Of a stretch of 64,000 nucleotides of DNA, positions 22,591 to 34,900 are shown in pieces. The notes under the pieces were generated by a model. It was not told the DNA's origin and searched no databases. It saw only the letters and a program-made list of their open reading frames with translations. Origin of the DNA: Alnus glutinosa. Taxonomy: Eukaryota; Streptophyta; Magnoliopsida; Fagales; Betulaceae. How positions within the stretch are numbered: the first letter of the stretch is position 1; every line of letters begins with the position of its first letter. Where the stretch lies: assembly GCF_958979055.1 (NCBI RefSeq), contig NC_084898.1, positions 25,633,102 to 25,697,101 on the forward strand. The letters run 5' to 3'. A program made the translations under genes and the position numbers.

Positions 22591-25500
22591 ACAATAGATC
22601 TTTCTTATTTTATTGTTTCTTGGCTGGGGAAAGCACAACAGATATGAAAAGGCCGACACATTTGGTACAACAGGATTTAAGGAAAACTATAACTATTTAA
22701 GATTGCAAGTATGCTTGGCAAAAATAAAGACACGAGATAGTAAGGACGGAACCAGGATGCTGATCTAGAGGGCTGGATATAATTCTAAAATAAAATCTAA
22801 AAAATTGTACTTTCTAACAAGTGCTTATGACTAAAATTTCAAGTTCTTATACAACTGTTCCAACCATCACCGGGTAGTGTTGAAATCCCAAAAATATGGC
22901 TTTAGCTGCATTCAATGAACCCATTTTAGCAATTGTTTTGCATATCTGAAATTTTGAGACACTCATCTATAAATAACTTAAAACAGCTATAAGTTTGGAA
23001 ATGTTAATTTCTAGGAAATATTAAAAATACGTAGATACATGGTAAACATGAGAAAAATGAATGACAAGGGGGGAAAAAAGAGAACAGCAGGGGAGCCTAG
23101 TAAAATCAGAGTATAAAAAGCTCTGTTTGGTTGCTCAGAAACTACAGGAGAAAATTTTTCATTTGAAGACTCTAAGGGAAAAACTGATATTGGCAAAAAT
23201 ATATGGTTCAGCTCAAATGGATTCTTTACTTTTAGAAAAAGAAAAATATTGCCAAAAAATATAAGATTCAATGTGGGAAGTGGCAACCAAGCATTTCAGA
23301 AACCAAGACTTTCAGAACTTTCTTCTTTAAGTCTCTTTCTCTTACTAATCTCAACACCCATATTTCACTATTTTTTTTTCCAAAATCTTAGGGGGGTCCC
23401 CCCCACCAAACAAAAAAAAAACAAAAAGGAAAAGAAAAGAAAGGTCCTGAGTGGTAGCACAGCAAACATTGAATCAGAATTCAGTTGCTATTCTGCAGAA
23501 TCCAAACCAAACAGGTTAAGTGAACAATGGGTATGAAGAAGAGGGGGTAGAGAGAGAGAGAGAGGCAAACAAGGAAAGCAGCTGTGAGACTTACAGATAA
23601 GAAGAGATTCATCCCAGTCAACAATGACTGGGGACAATTTGCAACACAGTCAATTGATGGTTTCCCCTCATACACAATAACTCTATCTGCCAGATAAGTA
23701 GCCATTATAAAATCATGCTCAACCACAAAAGCAGTTTTCTTCGCATGAAGGATAAACCTCTTGATGACTTTTGAAGCAACTATACGCTGCTCAGAATCAA
23801 GATATGCACTCGGTTCATCTATCAGATAAATGTCTGCAGGCTGCATAAGTAAAGCCTTACATTAGAATACCTTGAAATAATCACAAGAAACATAATTTTA
23901 ACAGTCAACATGAAGCAATAGGGGAATACTCCATGTCCAAGAACATATCTCTTGTTCTAGTTGCACTTACACAAACTCCATTAACAAAATTTACATTTTT
24001 TACTACAAAACAAATCCAACAGATGAGTACCACAGGGAATTCACTCCACTCATGAACTGTAGAGTGGAAAAAACGAAGCTGTATACATGCTTTATTGTGC
24101 AAGTGTACGAGGGAAACTGTAAAGCGCACACGAGAGAGAATGAACAATGTACAAACGAAAACACGAAGCTTTAAGAATTAAGAACAAAGCCCGAAGCCTC
24201 AAAATTTATACAAACTCTCACAGAAATCAGAATATGACCCAGTTAAAAGTAGTTAGAAAACAAAAAACAAAACGAAAACAGGGAGAAATCAAGAGATACC
24301 GGTATCTACAGCAAAATATTGTCTCAGGCTTTTTGCTCCCCCCCAAAAAGACCACATAATGACTCATGGGGCACCGGGCCTTACAACTTAGCATCCACTA
24401 GTCATGAAGGAATCAACCATGATCTACAAGATATTCTCAAGAACTGATACCAAACAATCGAGAGGATACAGTGAACTTAAATGTCTATAAACTACAGAAT
24501 CAAACAGAAGAATGTATCCACTAGAGATGGATGGGATCCAATCAATCTAGTTTAGTAAGTCAACAAGTTCTATAACTAATTTTACAAACCAAAAACCTGC
24601 TGGGTATGGACCAATCTCTTGCGATCAAGTTATTGATAAGAGCAGATCATCTGGTCAACCACAATCCTAGCAGACAATACAAACTGAGAGGCAACTAAGA
24701 CTTCTGAATTCAAGACATTAGTTTTTAACACGGGGAGGCAGCCCACTTAGGCTCTAAAATTTATCTGAGTCTCCTAAAAATTCCACACCACTTCCTAAGT
24801 TTTCTGTGCAAGGCAAACCTGAACAGAAAACCATTCATCATTGCAGTAAGATGATGGCATATCCTAGCATCCCCATACAGCACTAATCTTTAAAAAAAAA
24901 TAAACAAAACCATTAAAAGGAAAATATCACTATACCAATTAACAACTCAGAACTTCACTCTCTCAACTACCCACCAAGCTTTATATCGCACCTAAAGACG
25001 GGTATATCCACTAATAGTAAAGGCGGAATCATTGTCACCAGCAAACTTGAAGGCTAAGGAGAACCCATCAAGAATATAGAAATAAAATAAAATAAAATAA
25101 GCAAACAAACAAATACATGTACAAATAGCCATTTACAACAAAGGACTTATTTAACCTGATATAGACCCTTTGTAAAAGGATTAACCTTTTTGTTTGCTTG
25201 ACCTTCCCACAGAAAATCCCTTCTTGTTAATATCGAGAAATTTTTTTGATAAGTAATATCGAGAAAAATAATTATAATACCAACATTATGCTAACTATAC
25301 ATTGCATTCTTCAAAAAATGAACAATTTATCGGGCAATATGCCAATGGGCTAATATTAGCCAAACAACAAAACAAAACTACTTAGTTGTACACATTTTAC
25401 CATAATCAATAGAAAGCCTACAACGAAAAAAGGATTACCTTCCCAAGGCAAAGACATAATGCAACTCTTTGTAACTCTCCACCAGAAAGATTCACAACTT

Positions 25501-28500
25501 CTTGATCCATTAATTGTTCAATAAGAAGAGGCTTCATCACATCTGACACAAACTGAGGATGCATGTATGAATCACGTATTTTTTGGTGTAGCAGGTGCCT
25601 GACAGTGGACTGAAATCTCGGACTGATCTTCTGGGGCTTGTAAGAAACATTAAACTCGGGTATCTCCACGTCAGAATCTTCTACAGTATCAGGTTTCAGT
25701 AAACCAGCCTGCAGATTTGCCATTAAGACAATCATCTTCTTAAGAAGCAGGGGATCTGTAATAACTTGAACAATATGACAAGAACACGAAAGTGATGAAA
25801 AAGATATATATATACCAGCATACGGATAAATGTTGTTTTCCCAGTCCCATTCTCACCCAGCATCACAACAATCTGAGAATCAGTAAATTCACCCTCAACA
25901 ACTCGAAGCTTAAAATTTCCTTGAGTTTTGGTCATAGTTGGGTATCTGTATCGTGCATATGTCTCAATTTCCTCAGCACTTTCCTGTGGAGTCTCAGCAA
26001 CCTAGAGAAGGCAACAAAGTAAATGAAAGAGTCCAGCCAAACTCAAAGGGCAGTATATCACTAAAACTAATGGGTTACCTTAAAGGTAAGAGATTCATCC
26101 CGGAACCTTAAATTTTCTGTTGGAACGAATCCTGACAAGAAGATATTGATTCCTTCTCTGACTGAGAAGGGAAGAGTTACAACTCCATATGCTCCCGGTT
26201 TCCCGTATAAGCAGCAAATGAAGTCTGACAAGTAATCCAGGACGCTAAGATCATGCTCCACAACAATAACATAGCTGAAAAACATAGTTTAAATAGTATG
26301 ACTATCATTCTTAAAAGCCCTGAATACAAACAATAAAATTTTCAAGATTAAGAACGATAAAAGGCTTGAGAAACTAAAACCTATTAGGCCTGAGCAAAGA
26401 TCGGACAACTTGAGCAGCTTTTAGCCTCTGTTTCACATCAAGATAGCTTGAAGGTTCATCAAACATATATATCTCAGCATTCTGTACCGCAACGACGGCA
26501 ATGGCAAATCTTTGAAGCTCTCCTCCAGATAAATCCCCCACATTACGATCTATAACCTGGTTCAGCTCAAGATCAGCGCAAAGTTCTTCCTTCACGCCTC
26601 TCTCATCCTTTTGGTCCAGCACCTGCCCTACATTGCCTTGAACTGCTTTTGGAATGTGATCAACATACTGGGGCTTTATAATAGCCTAATGAAAAGAAAT
26701 TATGCATTCTCTTAGCAGAAGACAACCGACAGAAAGATCAAAATCATGAGATCCACATATGCACAATGTTTTAAATTTAGAAGTGAACTCTAAAAATAAC
26801 TTCCCATGCTCCATTGCACATCTAACCAGTTAAAACTTGTTCATTATCACCATCTTCCATCAATTAAAAATAAATATTTTGCAACTTTATGAAGTCCAAG
26901 GGTTTGGTACCAGCAAGTGAGCAGATACAAAATTAACCAGATTATGCAACCATTAAAATAGACAACCCAAATTGCCTTCCCTGTCTCAGTAAGGTATTAA
27001 ATCACAAACTTTTTTATAAATAATCAAATTATCATTATAAAGCGTAAGAAGCCTCCAGGTACACAAGTATACCAAAAAAAAAATAATCACTATAACTAAG
27101 TTTTAAAGGGGAAACAAAAGCAGCAGTGAAAGGTAAAGATTATACAAGAACAAAGACTCAAGCTCATCCACTGCCCTCCCGCGGTCCTTGAAATTCCTGT
27201 CATTCATTTCCCTCTAAAGGCACCACAAGAGGCAAAGGGGCACCATCTTCCACATAGCAGCACTCCGAGTGCTACCAGCAGTCCACCAAGAAGCAAGCCA
27301 GTCAACTACTTGGCTTGGCATAATCCAAGACAACCCAAATCACAAACTAGTATGAGGAGACGTTGAAATTTTAACAAGGTGTGATTTAACCCCCCAAATG
27401 ATTTCTTTGCAGCATGGAGACCACAATACAACTCAGAATCCACCCTACAGTTCACTGTGAAAGGATAAACTGTTTTATGCCTTCTTTTTTTCTTTCTTTT
27501 TTGGAGTGCGAAGTCTCATAGACTGTCATATGCATAAATACTTTATATAAATATTCAAAATTTAAAGAATTAACTATGTCTATGTCAGTGCCTTTGTCCT
27601 AAAATTTGTCCACAGCCTGTCCCAAGCATACTTGGAGCTCGTTTGGCAACACTTTTTATTGGGGGCTCTAACAGATCCAATAGTAACTGACCTCACATAA
27701 GTATGGATCAATCCAAGAAGACTAATAGAACAACCAGGCTAATAATAAATATGGGAGCAGAAAAACTACAGCTTAGCATCGCAAACAACTAAATAAATAT
27801 TGATAGGAACTTAAATGTTTTCCTCATTCACTAAGGCAGGACATGCATGTAAAAGAACAGTCTAAATCAAAAAATCAGAAAGACACCTTCAAATTATCTT
27901 CAAGAATACGAGTAAAATAATTCTGCAGCTCAGATCCTCGGAAGTATGTCAAGATTTCCTGCCAATCTGGAGGATTCTGAAAAAGAAAAAGAAAAAAGTC
28001 AAGTATAGTAAGCAATTTAAATGCATCAAGGAGCAAGGAAATAATACTTAAGAATATTACATTGAAACGACCCAGGTTTGGTTTCAATTTTCCGGCCAAA
28101 ACTTTAAGGGCGGTAGACTTCCCAATGCCATTAGTTCCAACCAAGCCAAGAACTTGCCCAGGTCTTGGGACTGGTAACCTGTTAATGTAATTTCCAGCTC
28201 TCTCAAACAACAGAAAAAGAAATCCACCATTTTCCAAGAAAGCAGTGGAAAACTAACCTGTGCAATTTAAAAGTGTTGGGACCATAACGATGTGTTGTAT
28301 CTTTGTCCAGATCTTTTGGCAAGTTGATGATTTGAATAGCTTCAAATGGGCATTTCTGTATCAGCAGATCACTTGGTCATATCAATAAATTCCATTAAAC
28401 ACAATGGAACAAGAGCACAAACACTAAAAGGATTCCAACTGTATTTACATACCTTAACACATATACCACATCCAATACACAATTCCTCGGAGATGAAAGC

Positions 28501-31500
28501 AATCTTAGATGCTGGGGTAACCTCAATACAGAGTTTACCTGTAGATATACCACAAAAGGGTAAGAACACTATCTACCATCAAAAGACATGAATATATACA
28601 CCAAACTCCATGTCGAAGGTAAAATGACCCTAAAGAAGCTTATTAGAAAGTAAAAGAGCAAAGACAGATTTCACTGACACACTAACAAGGAAAACGCAAA
28701 GACAAAAAACCTGAAGCTCATTCTGCTAGCCATTATCACATCATACATACACCAAAGTCCCAGTTGAACATAAAATAACCCCATAAACTGCTTGCCATTC
28801 TCACATCAAGATCAGAAGCCCCTTATTCTTGATCATATCATGTACTACAAATCCAAAACTCATGATTCAAACCCCTTTATCTACTGAACTACAGTAATCC
28901 TTAATCCCAAACTTTTATGTACTAATTAAGGCCAGTACATGTATCACTTCTTGCCACTCTATTTCAGAATTAGCCTATAGACCTGGTCCCAAGTTCTGTT
29001 ATTCACTCTCCTCACCTATCTCTTTATCCTATCATTCTTTGCTACTTCTACCCATGTTATTCTAGACCTTCCTCTGCCCTTTTTCACTCATTCAACTTGA
29101 TCATCTCTCTTCCTCATTGGTGCGATCATTGAACTCAACATCCTGATTTACACAAATCATTTTATCAACATATTGTTCGTTAATAGTGCAACATTCTCCA
29201 TCATATACATAGATTATCCATGAATTCAGTATCGGCCTCTACAGGAAGCAAATCGTTTTATTTGTTGGAACCCTCTGATTTACATCTCAGTATCAGCTAA
29301 CCTTTCAAACCTTAGATTTGAGACTCCACATGTTGATGTTACTAAGTTCCCTGAGTGCAAGTAATTCCATTCTTCCTCTCTGAAAGCTGAAAGAAGCATA
29401 TTTTGATAGATTTTATTTATACTTCACTCCACTGCGAATTAGCTATGTTATTCACCTAGTTGTCCTGGCCTCGTTTAACGCAGTAAAGAAAAACCAAGTT
29501 CATAATATCTATCTATCTATCTACACACACACACACACACACAGAGATGGTATTAATCCGTGGGGGCCCACTTGGGGACCTTGTGTTATCAATTTGGATT
29601 GACACCAGTCTTATTTTTATGTTTTACTAATTTGATGTGCTACTGGTTTGGTAGTGCAATATGTTGAGGTCCACAGTTGTAGTTATTGCTTTAACTCTAG
29701 ATCTGCTCCTTAAAGATCTTTTTCCATTTTCAATGATTCTAGTTTACAAGTTCTTATTCAGATACTCCTGTTTGTGACACATTTGTCAAGATAAAACAAA
29801 GGAAAATTAAAACATAAATATTGTGATATATATAGACACACTTAGTAGGCCTCTGAAACTATGACAAGCACAATTAAGTATTTGCTTAAAACGACTTCTC
29901 TGCATACATTTAACCGATCTACTAAATGCGTAAGATGATTAGCAGGAATACAAGTATCGGTATACACACAACTAAGGAAGTTCTATATAAAAATAAGTGT
30001 AAGAAAAGGACCATCTCTAAAGCCTTCAGTACAAGCAGACAAGAAGCTCACTCAACGCCAAGTCAAACAAACAGAAACCCAAGCAGCCTGCTTCAACCTA
30101 TATGAACAATCCAAGCAATGCTAATATGAATAACTCATGGATCTCGCATTGGCTTTTGGCTTGACGTTTAGTGTGGAGAAGCGGCTCTCAAGGATTCATT
30201 TCCAGACCTCTATTCGATAGCTCGAGATAAAGAGGCCTTAGTGTCAAATTACTTGGATTCCTCTGGCATTTCTCTCCATTGGAATCCAATGTTTACAAGG
30301 CTGTTTAGGATTGGGAGTTGGAAATTGGAATCTCTAGACTCTCTCCTTCATCTGTTATACTCCTCGAGAATTCATTTCAGGGGAGGCGGATCGAATGTTA
30401 TCGATCCCAGCTAGTAATCATGGCTTTGAAGTAAAGAACTATTATAAACCTTTACAGACTGGAGCCTTGTCCTTTCCCTTGTAAAAGTGTTTGGAAGGTT
30501 AAGGCTCTGGCCCGCATTGCTTTTTCACTTAGATGGCAGCTTTGGATAGGATACTCATGGTTGACAATTTCAGAAGGCGAGGTTTTTCTCTTGTAATGAG
30601 GAGAAAGTGAATCACCTCCTCATCCATTGTGAGTACACCAGTGATTATTGGTAATTGGTTCTCAACTTATTCGGTGTTTTGTGGACTATGCCTAACAACA
30701 TCCTAGAGCTGCTACATTGTTGGAAGTCTCAAGGGTGGGAAGATTCCAAAAAAGCTATCTAGAAAGTTATTCAAGCATTTTTAATGTGGAGTACTAGAGA
30801 AAGGAATCGGTGCCTTTTTTAGGACTGCGAGACTCCTGTCCCATGTTTAAAATCCTCTCTTTTTAGATCTCTTAGATGGAACTGTAGTGTATGTTCCTTC
30901 TTTCTCGTCTTCGAGTCTTTTAGATCTTACAAGTTTTAGATTTTAGACGCCTCTCATGTGATCGTCTCTTTTGTACACTCTTCATACATCCGTGTTCGAG
31001 GGCTTTGCCTTTTTCTTTTCAATAAATTAGTATTCATAAAAAAAATTTATATATATATAATTCATGGATCAACAACAAAAAGACACACTACAATCCATTG
31101 TAAAAAATCAATCTCCAAAACTAAAACTCTCACTCCCAACAGAACAGGAGCAGCTTCTGTACCTAAAACTCTATTTTTCTTTCATCATCCGTACATTTTG
31201 CTCTCTTCGGCTGAAGTTCAATTTCGTTTGAAAACTTGCGTTGCAAAAAGCTTCGATTTTCAGAATAAAAGTAAAACCTTTGATCACAGGAGAAAAATAA
31301 CGCATCCTAACAACTAATTATTTGATTAATAAACCCCTCATCCCAACTAAATTCGGAAATTTTAATAGACAATTTGCAAAGAATAAAAAATAAGATCGAA
31401 AATTATATCAATTTTTCGAAAAATCGATCAGGATCAATCACATAGCGATTAAAAAAAAAAAACCCAATAATAAAAATTTGAGAGAGAGAGAGCGTACCGG

Positions 31501-31600
31501 TTTTGACAACAGGGCAACTCTTCTTACATTCCTGGCGGCACTTCTTTGGTTTACAGCGGTCCGAGCTCACTATCGCTATACGCGTCAGCCGCTCCGTCAT
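22362..31600 (-). CDS. ABCE2: ABC transporter E family, RNase L inhibitor / ribosome recycling factor, 605 aa
   Basis: Eleven exons in order: 31600-31498, 28538-28453, 28355-28258, 28178-28061, 27976-27887, 26685-26381, 26274-26079, 26001-25816, 25708-25439, 23840-23595, 22481-22362; 1818 nt, all GT-AG, frame kept. N-terminal Fe-S domain: Cys16, 21, 25, 29 and 38, then the ferredoxin-like [12 protein letters not shown] (Cys55, 58, 61, 65). NBD1: Walker [10 protein letters not shown] (110-118), signature LSGGELQR (217-224), Walker [13 protein letters not shown]2: GENGTGKTT (381-389), LSGGELQR (468-475), IYLIDEPSA. The end (GSYYYLDD) is typical of plant members. ABCE proteins split post-termination 80S ribosomes with eRF1 or Pelota in the cytosol and are essential. 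They have no membrane domains, so 'transporter' is only a family name. Intron 1 (about 3 kb) and intron 5 carry LINE pieces. Confidence 0.96.
22550..22589. repeat. (GA)n microsatellite in the last intron of the ABCE gene
   Basis: About 40 bases of GA repeats inside the intron between 22482 and 23594. The same intron has a second short GA run near 23550-23563. Nothing else was recognised in this 1.1-kb intron. Confidence 0.8.
25228..25266 (-). mobile_element. Tail-only retro-insertion with perfect 13-bp TSD (ABCE intron)
   Basis: TAATATCGAGAAA occurs at 25228-25240 and again at 25254-25266. Between them are only 13 bases, TTTTTTTGATAAG, which is exactly the reverse complement of the local LINE tail (CTTATC plus poly(A)). 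It is the antisense counterpart of the 3292-3352 event. Confidence 0.8.
26999..27348 (-). mobile_element. 5'-truncated LINE with 12-bp TSD (ABCE intron 5)
   Basis: AAATCACAAACT flanks the insert perfectly (26999-27010 and 27337-27348). The body starts with poly(T) and ATAAATAATC and reads on the minus strand as the C-terminal part of a LINE ORF2 (a [12 protein letters not shown]-type segment, then [15 protein letters not shown]). This is the same region as at 13143-13812. It is in the same orientation as the host gene. Confidence 0.85.
29509..29542. repeat. (TATC)n(AC)n microsatellite in ABCE intron 1
   Basis: Several TATC units are followed by a run of AC units. The rest of intron 1 between 28539 and 30129 is plain AT-rich sequence in which I recognise nothing. 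Confidence 0.75.
30130..31070 (+). mobile_element. 5'-truncated LINE, opposite to ABCE, with 14-bp TSD (intron 1)
   Basis: ATAACTCATGGATC (30130-30143) and ATAATTCATGGATC (31057-31070) flank it, 13 of 14 matching. The plus strand reads as a decayed zinc-binding reverse-transcriptase region ([25 protein letters not shown]), then a 3' UTR ending TTCATA plus poly(A) near 31038-31046. Frames are broken. Confidence 0.8.
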
Positions 31601-31865
31601 ATCTCTCTATCTCTTCTCTCTGTTCCTTTCACCGTTAGTTATAAAATCAAACAAAGCAAAAGGAAAATTTGGGCAATTTGAGGAATAGATTTAGGGTTTC
31701 TTAACTGATGAATACCTTCTTCTTTTCTTCGATTTGCCGAAAATTGGAGAGAGAAGAGGAAAGAGAGACGTGCTCTGGAGTTCTATTCAGCGTAGTGCAC
31801 ACGCACAGAAACAACTAGGGTTTGCTTGTCTTTCAGTTCAAAACTGGCACCGAACCCGATCCACT

Positions 31866-31874
31866 CCATTTATA
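31866..31874 (-). promoter_or_regulatory. Candidate TATA box of the ABCE gene
   Basis: On the minus strand the sequence reads TATAAATGG, about 265 bases before the start codon, with a CCAAT-type motif (ACCAATTGG) just upstream at about 31890-31898. Transcription would start near 31835-31845, giving a leader of about 240 bases. The LINE insertion point at 31904/31905 is only about 30 bases beyond this TATA box. Confidence 0.5.
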
Positions 31875-31904
31875 AACATCCGGGTCACACCAATTGGCTT
31901 TTGG

Positions 31905-34900
31905 ACAAGGCTCTCCTTTTTTTTCTTTTTTCCTTTTTTCCTTTTTTTTTTTTTTTTCCTATTTTTTTCTTTTTTTCTATTTTTTTAATTCAGTCCAGCA
32001 AGCTTGTTATTAATGAGAAAAATCTTAAATACTGTGCTCAGCAAGTACAATGTCACCAATATAATGAGTGGCTTCTTGAAGCCTTCTTCCATATGAATTA
32101 GTTCATCCATAAGAGAAAGTGTTTTATTGGCTAACATATGAGCTACTTCATTCGCTTCACTTCTTACATGATTCACGTTCCAAAATTGCAAACTATTCAC
32201 TATAACCCTAGCATAGTCAATCAATTGGTCATATATGCACCAATTCTTTCCTTCCTTTGTCAATACATGCACAGCCTAGATGACGTCGCCTTCTACTTCC
32301 GCCTTTTAAAATCTCAATTCTTTAGCAAAGATTGTTGCCCTCAAGGCTACCATCGTCATAGCTTCTGCAATAACCGAATCAATGATGTATCATTTAGGAG
32401 CTAGCAATGTCGCTAATACCTCCCCCTCGTGGTCTCTTACAATCACTATAATGCTCATCCTCCCTTTGTCCTTATCCACAGCTAAATCCCAGTAACCTTC
32501 ACTTGATTAGTTATGGGCTTTGTCTATTTTTTGTTAGAAGAATTACCCCTCTCTTTGTTCATACGGCCTAGCATTAGCATTTTTGAATTCCCTTCCTATA
32601 CAATTTGATTAGGATGGCTAAAGATCCCCCCAAAAATTATTGAATTCCTCCTAAGCCATATGTTCCTTGCCACTATTGCCATGATCTCAAAATCTTTGTC
32701 TTCCAATCTATTTTGCAACTCCTCCATAGTATGAATAAATTCCTTATACTCCATATTGCACTTTGTAGTTTCCTTCAACACATACTCCATACATATCTTG
32801 CAGCAGGACAGTTCCACAATATATGTCTCGTGGTTTCTACTACTCTTTTGCATATGGACATAACGGATCATCTACAGTTTTCCTTTTGACCAATTTTGCT
32901 TTTGTGGGCAACACATTCTTAGAGGCCATCCACAAAATGTTTTTTACTACATTGGGAACTTTCAGCTTTCATATTGTTTTCCATACAAGACTTTGCCTTC
33001 TTGTATAAGAGCATTTCCCTGTATTATTCATTGCTACCATCTTTTCTAGGTGATAGGAACTCTTCACTATAAAATCCATATTCCCTGTGTACCTCAAAAT
33101 CTATCGATTCCTACCATTGAAAGAGCTAATAGGAATCTAACAAATTTATGTCGCCTCACCCTCTCGAAATACTTCTTTGATCAAAGAGACAGTTCATTGT
33201 CTATTGGTCTTGTCAATACTATCCAGTACAACTAATCTTGGCCGCCAAAAATTTCGGGTTTTGAAGTAGTCTCCTACACTGCTTTGCTAGCAAAGCCTAA
33301 TAAAGCTTTCAAGATCACGAAACCTCAGGGCACCTTGACATTTGGAGATTCTCAATTTTTTTTTTTTGTCCACTTTGCTCAATGGATCTTCTCTTCTTTT
33401 TCCTGTTTTCCCCACTAGAACTTCTGCATCATTGAGTTAATATCCCTACATAGGCCTTTGGGTAGCATGAAAAGGCTCATGGTATATGTAATGACCTAAG
33501 GAAAAACGCTACTCACATCTGTGATATCATCCCAAAATGACTAGTCAATTTGAAGTTTCTCTATAATCATTTATAAAGCTCAATTTCACTTAGTAACTAA
33601 GCAATGTGGAACTTAACACTTATGACTATCTCTTATAAACCACTCACTCTATATGAGCTATTCATCTCTTCCCAATACGGGATTGGGGTGTTTCAAACTC
33701 CCTTCCTCCCTCCCTTAAACCCCTGACGTTCTCGTTAGGGCCACGTCATACGGTGCTTCAGTATCACATGACATGACGTTACTAGGTGGCTCTAATACCA
33801 TTTATAATGACCAAAGAAAAAATGCTAGCCACATCTGTGCTATCACCCAAAAAAGACTAGCCAATTTAGAGCTTCCCTATAATCTCTTATAAAGTCAAGT
33901 TTCACATAGTAACTAGACAATGTGGGACTTAGCACCCATGAATATTTTTATAAATCACTCACTCTATGTGAGCTATTCATCTCTTCCCAATATGGGACTG
34001 GGGTGTTATAAACTCTTCCCCTTAAACCCCTAACATCCTCGTTAGGACCACGTCATGCGGTGCTCCAATACCATGTGACATGGCGTTACTAGGTGGCTCT
34101 GATACTACTTGTAACAACCCAGGGAAAAGTGTTAACCACATTTGCGATATCACCCTAAAAGGACTAATCAATTTGGAACTCCCCTATTATCCCTTATAAA
34201 GCCGAATTTTACCTAGTAACTAGGCAATGTGAGACTTAGTACCCATGAATATCTTTATAAATCACTCACGCTATGTGAGCTATTCATCTCTTCTCAATAT
34301 GGGACTTAGGTGTTACAAACTCTCCACCTTTAAATCATTGACGTCCTCGTCAGGGTCACGTCATGCAGTGCTCCAATACCACATGATTTTGCATTACTAA
34401 GTGGCTCTGATACTATTTGTAACAACCCAGGAAAAAACGCTAGCCACATCTGCGCTATCACCAAAAAACGACTGTCAATTTGAAGCTTTCCTATAATCCC
34501 TTATAAAGCACAGTTTCACCTAGTAACTAGGCAACGTGGGACTTAGCAACCATGAGTATCTTTATATACCACTCACTCTATGTGAGCTATTCATCTCTTC
34601 CCAATATGTGACTGGGGTGTTACAAATTCTCCCCCCTCCTTAAACTCATAACGTCCTTGTCAGGGCCACGTTATGCAGTGCTCCAGTACCACATGACCTG
34701 TGTTACTAGGTGGCTCTGATAACATTTGTAACGACATAGGAAAAAGTGTTAACCACATATGCACTATCACCCCAAATGGACTAATCAATTTGGAGCTTTC
34801 TTAGAATCCCTTATAAAGCCCAAATTCACCTAGTAACTAGGCAATGTGTGACTTAACACCCATGAGTTTATTTATAAACTATTCACTCTACGTGAGCTAT

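Noticed and set aside
31734-32101. Phe-rich ORFs across 31.7-32.1 kb
   Set aside because: They translate the T tract of a LINE tail and the ABCE promoter in the antisense direction.
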